Shown here one piece after another: positions 26,609-34,497 of a DNA stretch of 64,000 nt (within the stretch, counting starts at the first letter, position 1; each line of letters starts with the position of its first letter). The notes beneath the pieces are model-generated. The model had not been told where the DNA came from. It saw only the letters and a program-made list of their open reading frames with translations, and ran no database searches. Location: assembly GCF_008124715.1 (NCBI RefSeq), contig NZ_VNHO01000003.1, positions 1-64,000 on the forward strand, given 5' to 3'. Source of the DNA: Thermosediminibacter litoriperuensis (lineage in GTDB: Bacteria; Bacillota; Thermosediminibacteria; Thermosediminibacterales; Thermosediminibacteraceae). The translations under genes were made by a program, and so were the position numbers.

Positions 26609-28027
26609 TTAGATTGAAATCCCCAGCTCTTCCGCAACCATTCTCACATAGTCCTCAATAGTCTTGGTGTCTTCCGCCAGAAATCTAATGTCTTCCCCGG
26701 TCAACTTCTGGACTTTGTAATGTTTTATACAGTTGGAAATATAGGATTTTCTAAGGGCATCCAGGTTGACTTCCTTTACCCTGATCTGGGCCGGGTGCTC
26801 GGGAATTACTATCCTCTCTCCCGGCTTATCGCCGGCGGGGTCTCCCCGGCGCACTTCTACGCCCATTTCTGTCGCAAAGGTGAGCTGCGCCGACGGAAGT
26901 TTACCCGCTCCTGTGTACTCGGTTTCCTGGACGACGATGACCTGATCTTCGTCCATCTCTCGGGCTATTGCAAAAGCGGCGGCCAGTGATGTGTTGCCCG
27001 CCGGGCCTCGCTCCATCCCCTCGAGCTGAGCCAGAGCTTCTGTCATGTAAAAGACCTCGCCCTGGCTTACAGTCACGTACCTGTCCAGATAGCGCAGCGA
27101 TCTGGCGGCGTTTCTGGGCACATCGGCCCTGTCGGGCCATGTGGCAAAGGGAACTCCAAATCCCGTATGGCCGGTGGTGAAGGATTTCCTGTTGAAATCC
27201 CTGTCGCTGGCCATGTGAAGCCCGGTAAGATCGACGCTGGCTCCTATAATCTTGGTATTTCTGCAGCCTGCTTTCAAAAGGCCTCTGGCGGTACCGGTCA
27301 CGTTACCTCCACCCGCGTGGGTTATCACCACCGCATCCGGGTCCCTGCCGGTAGCCGCCCTTACCTGTTCGGCCACCTCGTAGCCCAGGGTCTCGATCCC
27401 GGCTATGCCGAAGGGCGTATAGAGCGAAGCATTAAAATATCCCGTTTCCTCAAGGAGGCAGAGAAAAGTATAGAAGAGCTCCGGCCCCACCGAAAGCTGG
27501 ATTACTTCGGCACCAAATGCTTCGCACTTTCTGCCCTTTTCCAGTATCTCGGGCTGTCCCCTGCCTTCACTGTCGAAAACTTCCTGGACCACTATGCAGT
27601 TCAGACTCCTCATGGCAGCCTGTGAGGCCACCGCCGCACCGTAATTACCGCTGGTGGCGGCTATCACCCCTTTAAAGCCGAGTTTTTGGGCCCTGTAGAC
27701 AGAAACCGAAGCCCTCCGGTCCTTGAAACTGCCCGATGGATTGCAGGCCTCGTCCTTTATAAAAATCCTGGCGCCCTTGCCGGGCGGTGCCAGCTTCCGG
27801 GCGAGCTTGGTGAGGTTTTTAAGCTCGATCAGCGGGGTATTGCCCACTCCCGTCTCGGCCTGTATTTTTCTTATTTCATCTATGGTGTAACCCACTTCCC
27901 TCATCATGCGCTCGTAGTCGAAAGCTATGCCGCCCGATTCAAAGACCTGGTAATCAATCCCCACCGCTTTTTTCATAATCTCGTTTTTTCTGGCCATTAC
28001 GGCCTCGTAACTAATGTCCCGGGTCAC
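26609..28027 (-). CDS. ortB: 2-amino-4-ketopentanoate thiolase, beta subunit
   Basis: A 472-aa PLP fold-type II protein related to threonine synthase. The PLP lysine lies in CNPSGSFKDRRASVSVYRA (around residue 100), the phosphate loop is THAGGGNVTG, and ATSGNYGAAVASQAA is conserved. With OrtA it cleaves 2-amino-4-oxopentanoate with CoA to acetyl-CoA and alanine, the step that makes ornithine fermentation energy-yielding. The GTG at 28027 overlaps the ortA stop (GTGA), with GGAGGTGA 6-7 nt upstream. Confidence 0.95.
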   Translation of the reverse strand: MTRDISYEAVMARKNEIMKKAVGIDYQVFESGGIAFDYERMMREVGYTIDEIRKIQAETGVGNTPLIELKNLTKLARKLAPPGKGARIFIKDEACNPSGSFKDRRASVSVYRAQKLGFKGVIAATSGNYGAAVASQAAMRSLNCIVVQEVFDSEGRGQPEILEKGRKCEAFGAEVIQLSVGPELFYTFLCLLEETGYFNASLYTPFGIAGIETLGYEVAEQVRAATGRDPDAVVITHAGGGNVTGTARGLLKAGCRNTKIIGASVDLTGLHMASDRDFNRKSFTTGHTGFGVPFATWPDRADVPRNAARSLRYLDRYVTVSQGEVFYMTEALAQLEGMERGPAGNTSLAAAFAIAREMDEDQVIVVQETEYTGAGKLPSAQLTFATEMGVEVRRGDPAGDKPGERIVIPEHPAQIRVKEVNLDALRKSYISNCIKHYKVQKLTGEDIRFLAEDTKTIEDYVRMVAEELGISI

Positions 28028-28329
28028 CGGCCGTCACCTCCAAGTATCTTCCTCAGCTCCATGCCTATTGTGAGGAGTTCGGGCACGGGTCTGCCAAAGC
28101 CGTGATCGTATTCGGGATTTACTTTCACCAGCCTGCCCTTCACCCTCCTGCCTATCAGGGTTTCGATCTCCACTTCGTCACCGATGCAGGCGTCATGGGT
28201 GAGAAAACCCTTTAACCTGAGTTCCAGCGGCACTTTCTTCGTATCGTCCGGCAGGTGAGGCGATCTTTCCTCGGGCCCGAGGACCACCCTGTGAATCTGG
28301 ACCCACGTTCCTTTAGCAACATCAGGCAT
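28024..28329 (-). CDS. ortA: 2-amino-4-ketopentanoate thiolase, alpha subunit
   Basis: A 101-aa small protein with the OrtA pattern: GTWVQIHRVVLGPEERSPHLP, then LELRLKGFLTHDACIGDEVEIETLIGRRVKGRL and a terminal YDHGFGRPVPELL. It is the partner of OrtB; neither is active alone in characterised systems. It overlaps ord by 8 nt and ortB by 4 nt, so the three are tightly coupled. Confidence 0.94.
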   Translation of the reverse strand: MPDVAKGTWVQIHRVVLGPEERSPHLPDDTKKVPLELRLKGFLTHDACIGDEVEIETLIGRRVKGRLVKVNPEYDHGFGRPVPELLTIGMELRKILGGDGR

Positions 28330-29374
28330 TATTCACACCCCCCCTTACGAATTTTCTTATGTCTCCCATCAGGGCCGCCGGGACCGGCAGGTCTTTCATG
28401 GTTACAAGACCCGGGTTAGCGTTGATAACCTTAGGAATCATATTGACAGCAATAGCAATGGTCCCTATGCCTCCGGGGATTTCGGGTTTTATCGCCAGGC
28501 TTATGTTGGGAGTACCCTCAATTTCGATGTAGTCGCCGGTTTCAACATTTTCCAGCTCCGGCCTTATCTGCTGGGGATGCTCCAGCACTATTACCGGCTC
28601 GCCCTTTCTGAAGCCTATGCCGGTGTGTTTGCAGCCCGCCACCATGCCCGGCTCGACCCTGGCATATGGGGTTTCCCTGTAGACGCTGGAAACGATGGGC
28701 TCTCTTGTCTGTCTGATCTCATCGATTTCAAGTCCTAAAGCTTCGGAGATCAGGCTTATGGACTCCGGAAAACCGATGTGGCCCACAATGGTCCCTTCCT
28801 CAAGGCCCCTCCGGAACTCATCCACGGTGGTGCCTACGCCCTGGGTCCTCATCACCGTGGTCCCGAAGGGAGAAAGGTCGTTTATTCTTCTCGCGGTGAT
28901 TTTCTTAATATCCATGCAGACACCGCTCAGGGCAATGATGAGTGTATCCAGCACGAATCCGGGATTGATACCGGTGCCCAGCACTGTCACGCGGTGGTCT
29001 TTCGCCATTTTGTCTATTTTTGCAGCAAGCTCAGGTTCCCTGTATGCCGGATAAGCCATCTCCTCGGCGATGGTGATTACATTTTTACCGCTTTCTATGA
29101 TCCTCTGCAGTTGGGGATAAACCTCTCTGGTGAAAGAAGAGGTGGCAAGCAGCACGATATCGGCGGGCTGCTTTAAAACGGTTTGCGGGTCGGAAGTAAC
29201 CGTCACCCCGGTTTTTATGTCCAGATCCAGCACTTCGCCCAGGTCCTTGCCGCTCTTTTCCGGCCTGGAGGCTATGGCTCCGACTATCTCCATACCTTTT
29301 TTCTGCAAAATCATCCTGGCCATGCCTCCGCCCATGGCGCCGAGGCCCCAGACGATGACTTTTATGTTTTCCAT
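28322..29374 (-). CDS. ord: 2,4-diaminopentanoate dehydrogenase
   Basis: A 350-aa Rossmann-fold dehydrogenase that oxidatively deaminates (2R,4S)-2,4-diaminopentanoate at C4 to 2-amino-4-oxopentanoate using NAD(P)+. The dinucleotide loop VWGLGAMGGGMARMIL is at the N-terminus, followed by a DapB-like fold with VLGTGINPGFVLDTLIIALSG. The start is set at ATG 29374, 8 nt after AGGAG; an in-frame GTG at 29383 would lie on the Shine-Dalgarno. It is first in the ornithine operon and lies about 50 nt downstream of a sigma-54 promoter. Confidence 0.94.
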   Translation of the reverse strand: MENIKVIVWGLGAMGGGMARMILQKKGMEIVGAIASRPEKSGKDLGEVLDLDIKTGVTVTSDPQTVLKQPADIVLLATSSFTREVYPQLQRIIESGKNVITIAEEMAYPAYREPELAAKIDKMAKDHRVTVLGTGINPGFVLDTLIIALSGVCMDIKKITARRINDLSPFGTTVMRTQGVGTTVDEFRRGLEEGTIVGHIGFPESISLISEALGLEIDEIRQTREPIVSSVYRETPYARVEPGMVAGCKHTGIGFRKGEPVIVLEHPQQIRPELENVETGDYIEIEGTPNISLAIKPEIPGGIGTIAIAVNMIPKVINANPGLVTMKDLPVPAALMGDIRKFVRGGVNNA

Positions 29375-29422
29375 ATATAACACTCCTTTGATTTAGTTTT
29401 TAATTAACCAAATATATATAAA

Positions 29423-29438
29423 AGCAAACTTTATGCCA
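29423..29438 (-). promoter_or_regulatory. Sigma-54 (-24/-12) promoter of the ord-ort-ora operon
   Basis: The minus strand reads TGGCATAAAGTTTGCT, an exact match to the RpoN consensus TGGCAYRNNNNTTGCW with correct GG-to-GC spacing. It lies about 50 nt upstream of the ord ATG with nothing in between. A RocR-like sigma-54 activator is encoded 4.6 kb upstream in the same direction. Confidence 0.85.
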
Positions 29439-29549
29439 ATACTTTTTAAAACCTTATACCAATACTTTTGTGGCTCTGGGATATAAAGGAGAATCAAAAG
29501 AACGACAAAATACCTTTAAATCCTTATCTTTGATCCTAAATGCATATAT

Positions 29550-29561
29550 GACATAGTTGTC
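29550..29561. promoter_or_regulatory. Candidate activator-binding dyad upstream of the ord promoter
   Basis: A perfect inverted repeat GACA-TAGT-TGTC lies about 115 bp upstream of the -24 element, a normal distance for a sigma-54 enhancer site. A similar half-site pair, TGTC-N6-GACA, occurs before nhaC. Half-site orientation and spacing differ, so this is only suggestive. Confidence 0.35.
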
Positions 29562-29606
29562 TAATTCTAGGTATAGTTTTTTACTTTTACTGCAATATTT
29601 TTTGCG

Positions 29607-29638
29607 CAAAAAAATTACCCTCATTATAAAGGGTAATT
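29607..29638 (-). terminator. Terminator after the small broken gene
   Basis: Arms aattaccct (29613-29621) and agggtaatt (29630-29638) form a 9-bp stem, followed on the minus strand by a run of about six U residues (29613-29608). It lies downstream of the small frameshifted frame at 29682-29878 and upstream of the ord control region, which it insulates. Confidence 0.7.
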
Positions 29639-29681
29639 TAAAAAGAGTATCTTAGATTTTTATTTATTTACAAATTCTTTA

Positions 29682-29878
29682 TTAGAGAAGAAATCTAGCA
29701 ATTTGTGCCCTGCTGGTAGTATCCAAGGCTTCAGCCTGTTTTAGGAACCAAAACACTGCGCGGTAGATCTCCAGCATGCGGCTCATTTTCTCCAGCTCAC
29801 ATTTGTTAGGGAAAAGAGCTTTATTTTCAGGTTATTGTCTGCATATAATATATCCTCCGGTCTTCTAAATTTTACCAT
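29682..29878 (-). pseudogene. Small frameshifted gene of unknown function
   Basis: An ATG at 29878 reads MVKFRRPEDILYADNNLKIK in one frame. After a single-base slip near 29820 (AAAATAAAG) a second frame continues NKCELEKMSRMLEIYRAV, then FWFLKQAEALDTTSRAQIA to a TAA at 29682-29684. Restoring one base gives a continuous 65-residue protein with amphipathic helices. The composition looks like real coding sequence, but I do not recognise the family and see no good ribosome binding site, so it may be a decayed remnant or a sequencing error. Confidence 0.4.
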
Positions 29879-29888
29879 AAGCGGAGAT

Positions 29889-29938
29889 TAAAAACAAACC
29901 GCCATTCATCCTCCAGTTCAACTGGGGGATGAATGGCG
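29889..29938 (-). terminator. Long-stem terminator after nhaC
   Basis: A 19-bp stem (29900-29918 with 29920-29938, one mismatch, essentially no loop on paper, so a 4-5 nt loop in practice) is followed on the minus strand by GGTTTGTTTTTAA. It lies about 70 nt past the nhaC stop and most likely ends that transcript. The stem is unusually long for an ordinary terminator. Confidence 0.7.
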
Positions 29939-30009
29939 AAGATTGTTGTAAAATCCTCTCCTTTATAGCAATGTTTTTGTCCCCTTATTGTTTGGCTACC
30001 CCATCGACA

Positions 30010-31395
30010 TCATTCATCCTCTCGAAGCTTTTCAATTGTAAAACCTGTAAAGCCGTATATTATCGAAATAACGGGGTTGATATAGTTCAGGAATGCCCAG
30101 GGACCGTAAGCGAAAGCCGAGATCCCCAGCACCCCCTTTATAAAGGCACCACAAGTGTTCCACGGGATTAACGCTGATGTAAGCGTTCCCGAATCCTCCA
30201 GGGCTCTTGAAAGATTCTTCGGGTGAAGCCCCCTCTCCCTGTAAGCTCTGGAGTACATCCTTCCGGGCAGTACTATCGATATATACTGTTCGGGCAGGAG
30301 CATGTTACTGGCTATGCATGTCAAAATGGTGGTGCTTATCAGAGCTCCTGCGCTCTTAACTTTTCTTAGCAGAGCTTCCAGCAGAACCTCCAGCTGGCAG
30401 GTTTTTTCCATAATGCCTCCGAACATCATTGAGGCCACCACCAGGGAAATGGAGTACATCATGGACGTCAAACCACCGGCGCTCAGCAGTTCGTCGATCA
30501 TCTGGTTACCGGTTTGGCTCACGAAGCCCGAATACCCTGCATTGATGATCTCACCCAAGTCCGCATGCTGGAATGCGAGAGCTTCCAGGGCACCCAGAAT
30601 CACGCCTGCAGCGATGCCGGGTATGGCGGGAACCTTGAGGGCCACGCAGAGAATTACCGTCAGAGGTGGTATAAGGAGCAGTGGGGTTATTGTAAATTGA
30701 GCTGCCAAAGCGCTCTTTATGGCATTTATTTCGTTTACATCTATGGAACCGCCGCTGAACCTGAAGCCTATTACCGTATAGATAGCAGCGGCAATGGCAT
30801 AACTTACGCCGGTCGTGTAGATCATGTGCTTTACATGGGTAAAGACATCGGTTCCGGCTACCGCCGGGGCAAGGTTGGTAGTATCGGAAAGCGGTGACAT
30901 CTTATCACCGAAATAGGCTCCAGAAATTATCGCACCGGCGATCAAAGCCGGAGGCATGCCCAAGCCCTGCCCGATACCCATGAGGGCTATACCAATAGTG
31001 CCGACCGTTCCCCAGGAGGTACCGGTGGCCAGTGAAACCACCGAACAGATCAGTAGTGTAGCAAGTAGAAATACTTTGGGAGTCAGCAGCCCCAGACCGT
31101 AGTAAATCATCGCAGGTACTACGCCGGCTACTATCCATACGCCGATCAACACACCGATAATGGTCAATATTATGACTGACTGCAGGGCCTGATATATGCC
31201 TTCCATCATGCCCTTTTCGATATATTCCCAGCTGTACCCCGCCCGGACGGCAACGATGCTTGCGAAAATAGAACCTATCAACATAGGCACATGTGGGTCG
31301 GTATGGTATTTCACGAGGGATACGGCCATGATAACGATGAGTCCTAATACCGAAAATAAGGCCTCGTAGAGATATGGTTTTCTCGGAGTTTTCAT
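30010..31395 (-). CDS. NhaC-family antiporter, likely linked to ornithine metabolism
   Basis: A 461-aa transporter with 11-12 hydrophobic segments of the NhaC family (LIGSIFASIVAVRAGYSWEYIEKGM, then GTSWGTVGTIGIALMGIG and MSPLSDTTNLAPAVAGTD). NhaC proteins are annotated as Na+/H+ antiporters, but members next to amino acid genes may exchange amino acids or amines. Between orr and ord, under its own sigma-54 site, an ornithine-related or Na+/H+ role is plausible and not proven. The ATG follows GGGAGGTTAATTGA. Confidence 0.85.
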   Translation of the reverse strand: MKTPRKPYLYEALFSVLGLIVIMAVSLVKYHTDPHVPMLIGSIFASIVAVRAGYSWEYIEKGMMEGIYQALQSVIILTIIGVLIGVWIVAGVVPAMIYYGLGLLTPKVFLLATLLICSVVSLATGTSWGTVGTIGIALMGIGQGLGMPPALIAGAIISGAYFGDKMSPLSDTTNLAPAVAGTDVFTHVKHMIYTTGVSYAIAAAIYTVIGFRFSGGSIDVNEINAIKSALAAQFTITPLLLIPPLTVILCVALKVPAIPGIAAGVILGALEALAFQHADLGEIINAGYSGFVSQTGNQMIDELLSAGGLTSMMYSISLVVASMMFGGIMEKTCQLEVLLEALLRKVKSAGALISTTILTCIASNMLLPEQYISIVLPGRMYSRAYRERGLHPKNLSRALEDSGTLTSALIPWNTCGAFIKGVLGISAFAYGPWAFLNYINPVISIIYGFTGFTIEKLREDE

Positions 31396-31433
31396 TCAAT
31401 TAACCTCCCATAATTTATTTGCTATTTTTTTAT

Positions 31434-31449
31434 TGCAATTTATATACCA
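31434..31449 (-). promoter_or_regulatory. Sigma-54 (-24/-12) promoter of nhaC
   Basis: The minus strand reads TGGTATATAAATTGCA, which matches TGGCAYRNNNNTTGCW except for T in place of C at position 4. GG and GC are correctly spaced, and it lies about 40 nt upstream of the nhaC ATG. Confidence 0.75.
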
Positions 31450-31498
31450 AAAATCGTTATGGAGCCCCTCCTTAAAATTGCATTGAACCTTAAAAAAA

Positions 31499-31536
31499 TA
31501 GACCACTAGGTCTAAAAAGAAGTGTCAGAAACGACA
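31499..31536. promoter_or_regulatory. Candidate activator-binding dyads upstream of nhaC
   Basis: Two inverted repeats lie 50-90 bp upstream of the -24 element: TAGACC-ACTA-GGTCTA (31499-31514) and TGTC-AGAAAC-GACA (31523-31536). Either could bind the RocR-like activator. The second shares its TGTC/GACA half-sites with the dyad before ord. Confidence 0.35.
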
Positions 31537-31572
31537 AATTTTTTTGCAGTTGATTATAAAATTTTTGCTATA

Positions 31573-32640
31573 TCAGACCGTAATCTTCTCTACATAAGGC
31601 GAAGTCATGAGGCTGAGCATGGCGCCGTAAGACATCCTGAACTCCACAACCGAACCCACTTTTATGTCCCTCTTTGCTCGGGTGACGTCGAGCAAAAGAT
31701 GGTCGCTGCTTGCACCCAGGATCTCTATGGAATCATCTAAAGGAATAAGCCCTTCTATCCTGCAATCCTGCTTGCCCAAAGCGGCTATGGCTCTCTTCAT
31801 CGGTCCCCGATCTTCAAAAACCGTTATATTTCCGAAGGCGTCCCGGCCTATCTCGCCGATGGGCCTGGAAGGTTTTACTTTTACCTCTATTATTTCGGCT
31901 TTCAATACCATTGTCCCCTGGGATGTCCCCGGCACGTTCCGGCAGTTAGTGGAATCGGTTCCAAGGAATATGCCTTCGCCGATTCTCAACTGGTTCACGC
32001 CGGGAGGTATCCGCCCGTTTTCCACTAACTTCAGCGTGGCCGTATTGCCTCCGGAAATGGTTTTGACCCTGACCCCGTACCTTTTTTCAATATCCCTGGC
32101 CAGGTCCACCAGAATCCTGGTGTTCTCATAACTGGGCAGCACCCCGCCATAGCATCCGACATTCGTCCCCAGGCCTTCAAATTCCACACCGGGCATTTCG
32201 AGAATCCGTTCCACGACCTCAGGCACATCCTCGGGCATCACTCCTTCTCTGAGATCACCCACATCCACCATCAGGATGACCCTGTGGGTTTTACCCAGAG
32301 CCCGGGCCCTTTCCGAAATCATGCCTATCACTTCCGGTTCGGAATTGAAACTCCCATCAGCCCACCGCACCACTTCTTCAACTTCGGAAGGCATGGGTAT
32401 CCTTATGAGATATATTGGCATGTCCAGCCCGGAGCACTTCATATTCTTTATATTTTTTATGCGGGAATCCCCGAGCTTCTTGACACCCCCGTCCATCATC
32501 GCACTTACCACCGGCAGCATGGCACAGACGCCCTTGGTGATTCCCATCACCTCTATGCCGGATCTCCCGCATAAATCTACAATGTATCTTGTGTTTTCCC
32601 GGATCAGCGACAGATTAATTTCGACCCTAGGATAAGTCAA
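31573..32640 (-). CDS. orr: Ornithine racemase (alanine racemase fold)
   Basis: A 355-aa PLP enzyme of the alanine racemase N-terminal fold that interconverts L- and D-ornithine, supplying the D-isomer needed by OraSE. The PLP lysine is in VMGITKGVCA (about K36). VILMVDVGDLREGVMPED and the C-terminal GSVVEFRMSYGAMLSLMTSPYV are consistent with Orr rather than cell-wall Alr. TTG at 32640 is chosen because GGAGGTGA lies 5-6 nt upstream; the frame continues upstream but through the promoter and the regulator's 3' end. It stands between the activator gene and nhaC. Confidence 0.88.
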   Translation of the reverse strand: MTYPRVEINLSLIRENTRYIVDLCGRSGIEVMGITKGVCAMLPVVSAMMDGGVKKLGDSRIKNIKNMKCSGLDMPIYLIRIPMPSEVEEVVRWADGSFNSEPEVIGMISERARALGKTHRVILMVDVGDLREGVMPEDVPEVVERILEMPGVEFEGLGTNVGCYGGVLPSYENTRILVDLARDIEKRYGVRVKTISGGNTATLKLVENGRIPPGVNQLRIGEGIFLGTDSTNCRNVPGTSQGTMVLKAEIIEVKVKPSRPIGEIGRDAFGNITVFEDRGPMKRAIAALGKQDCRIEGLIPLDDSIEILGASSDHLLLDVTRAKRDIKVGSVVEFRMSYGAMLSLMTSPYVEKITV

Positions 32641-32667
32641 CGCGATCACCTCCGACAAATTATTTAT

Positions 32668-32683
32668 TGCAATTTTTATTCCA
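32668..32683 (-). promoter_or_regulatory. Sigma-54 (-24/-12) promoter of orr, overlapping the activator's stop codon
   Basis: The minus strand reads TGGAATAAAAATTGCA, matching the RpoN consensus except for A in place of C at position 4. It overlaps the last codons and stop of the regulator gene and lies about 30 nt upstream of the orr TTG, so orr can be activated by the protein encoded just before it. Confidence 0.7.
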
Positions 32684-34094
32684 TATTCAGCTTTTTCATC
32701 CTGTACCGGAGGGTCTGTCGCTTGACTTTCAATCTGCCGGCCGCCTTTGTCACGTTGCCGTTGCATTCTTTTATGGTCCTATTAATGATTTCTCGTTCAA
32801 TCTTGTTAAGTATCTCGTCCAGAGAATATTCCTCTGATTGCACAAAAGCATGAAGATCCGCCCCGGTTTTTTCCGACTTTCTGCCCATGTAATCGGTAAT
32901 GTAAAACGGCAGGTGTTCTTCTTCGATAAAAGACTCATCTCCTATCATATTCATAGAACCCTCAACGGCGTTTTCCAGTTCCCTTACGTTGCCGGGCCAG
33001 TCGTATTCCATAAAAATGCGCTTGACAGCCGGGGAAATGTCAACCACATTCCTGCTCAATTTTTTGTTGAATTTATCTATAAAGTGGCGGGTGAGGAGAA
33101 TTATGTCCTCTTTCCTTTCCCTCAGGGGCGGAATTTTCACACAAACGACCCCCAACCGGAAAAAGAGATCTTTCCTTATTACTCCCTTTTCTACGGCCTG
33201 CAGCGGATCTTCATTGGTCGTAGCGATTACCCTTACATCCACCGGTATGGTCCTGGTATCGCCAACTCTCCTCACACAACCTTCCTGCAGTACTCTCAAA
33301 AGTTTGGCCTGAAGGTTTATACCCATGGAATTAATTTCATCCAGCAGCAGGGTGCCTCCGTCGGCCTGCTCAAAAAGCCCGGGCCTATCCACTGCACCGG
33401 TAAATCCCCCTTTTACAGTGCCAAACAATATGCCTTCCAGAAGGCTTTCGGGGAGTGCTGCACAGTTCTGCGCAATAAAAGGCCTTCCCTTTCTCGGGCT
33501 GGCGTTGTGGATGCTCTGGGCGAACAGCTCTTTTCCTGTACCCGTTTCCCCGAATATGAGCACCGAAGATGAGGTCATGGCGGCTTTCCTCGCCATATTG
33601 ATCGCTTTCGTAATCGCCGGACTTTCGCCGATGATGTCTTCAAAGGTAAACCTGGTAAACGGATGGGGCATTTCCCGTGAAACTTTTATTTTTGTAGAAT
33701 CCTGTAAAAACACCACCTTTTCTGACATTTCCCTGAGTTTGGTGATATCTTTGGCGATTTCCACAGCTCCCATTATTTTATTGCCTTTCTTCAGCGGCAG
33801 AGTGGTGTTGATGGTGGTTATCCGCTGCCCCCTGTAGTTAAAATACGTTTGCACGCGATCGACGATAGCTTCTCCCGTTTTCAGCACCCGAAATATGGTG
33901 CTGGTCTCGCGATTCAGTGAGGGGAACACCTCCAGCAGGTTCCTGCCTATGACGGCGACGGGGTCAAGCCTCTCCAGCCTGCCCATGGCCGCATTATAAA
34001 AAACCGTATTCCCCTCGCGGTCTACTATATGGATGCCCACATCCAGACTGTCCAGTATCTCATTGTAAAACTCGTTCAGAAATCCGGCGGACAT
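32676..34094 (-). CDS. PAS-domain sigma-54-dependent activator, RocR-like
   Basis: A 472-aa enhancer-binding protein. A PAS domain (about residues 5-120) precedes an AAA+ sigma-54 interaction domain with Walker A GETGTGKE (182-189), the sigma-54 contact loop GGFTGA (229-234; most family members have GAFTGA) and Walker B LLLDE (249-253). A Fis-type helix-turn-helix closes the protein (NGNVTKAAGRLKVKRQTLRY). The sequence around FGTVKGGFTGAVDRPGLFEQ is reminiscent of RocR, the arginine/ornithine-responsive activator of Bacillus. Three sigma-54 promoters lie downstream at orr, nhaC and ord, so it is the probable activator of ornithine catabolism, with ornithine as a candidate PAS ligand. Confidence 0.9.
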   Translation of the reverse strand: MSAGFLNEFYNEILDSLDVGIHIVDREGNTVFYNAAMGRLERLDPVAVIGRNLLEVFPSLNRETSTIFRVLKTGEAIVDRVQTYFNYRGQRITTINTTLPLKKGNKIMGAVEIAKDITKLREMSEKVVFLQDSTKIKVSREMPHPFTRFTFEDIIGESPAITKAINMARKAAMTSSSVLIFGETGTGKELFAQSIHNASPRKGRPFIAQNCAALPESLLEGILFGTVKGGFTGAVDRPGLFEQADGGTLLLDEINSMGINLQAKLLRVLQEGCVRRVGDTRTIPVDVRVIATTNEDPLQAVEKGVIRKDLFFRLGVVCVKIPPLRERKEDIILLTRHFIDKFNKKLSRNVVDISPAVKRIFMEYDWPGNVRELENAVEGSMNMIGDESFIEEEHLPFYITDYMGRKSEKTGADLHAFVQSEEYSLDEILNKIEREIINRTIKECNGNVTKAAGRLKVKRQTLRYRMKKLNME

Positions 34095-34119
34095 CTTTTT
34101 CTTCCACCCCTTGTAGATT

Positions 34120-34497
34120 CTACCTCACCCTGTCGCAGACACTTTCCCAGTCACATCCCCGGCAGAAAAACGAAAACCAGTCCTCCGGCGCCGACATTAT
34201 TTTTTCTCTGAGTTCCAACCACTTTACTCTTTGTCCCACGCCGATTTTCAGGAAACTCAGAGCGTTACCGTCAAGTTGCCTGATTTCTTCGTCAGCGCCC
34301 TCCTTATGGGCACACCGGTTTTCCGAAAGGTACGGGCACGCCCTGCACACATCGTCGGGCCCGCCTACCACTTCGATTTCCTCACCGCGGCAGGCCCTCT
34401 CAACCAATTCCCTCAGGTTATCAACAAATTCCCTGTTGTAACCCTCACCCTGGAAAAAATGCAGGCATATAAGATGATGTCCCCTGAACCTTATCAT
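34120..34497 (-). CDS. DUF1284 cysteine-rich protein
   Basis: A 125-aa protein that begins MIRFRGHHLICLHFFQGEGY, the hallmark of DUF1284. Cysteines occur at VCRACPYLSENRCAHK and in FFCRGCDWESVC near the end, a pattern that suggests iron-sulfur or zinc binding; the family has no assigned function. Its ATG overlaps the thioredoxin-like gene's stop (ATGA), and the sigma-54 activator follows after 25 nt. Confidence 0.85.
   Translation of the reverse strand: MIRFRGHHLICLHFFQGEGYNREFVDNLRELVERACRGEEIEVVGGPDDVCRACPYLSENRCAHKEGADEEIRQLDGNALSFLKIGVGQRVKWLELREKIMSAPEDWFSFFCRGCDWESVCDRVR

Noticed and set aside
32838-33572. Plus-strand open frame opposite the sigma-54 activator
   Set aside because: It lies within the conserved AAA+ coding region on the other strand and shows no domain.
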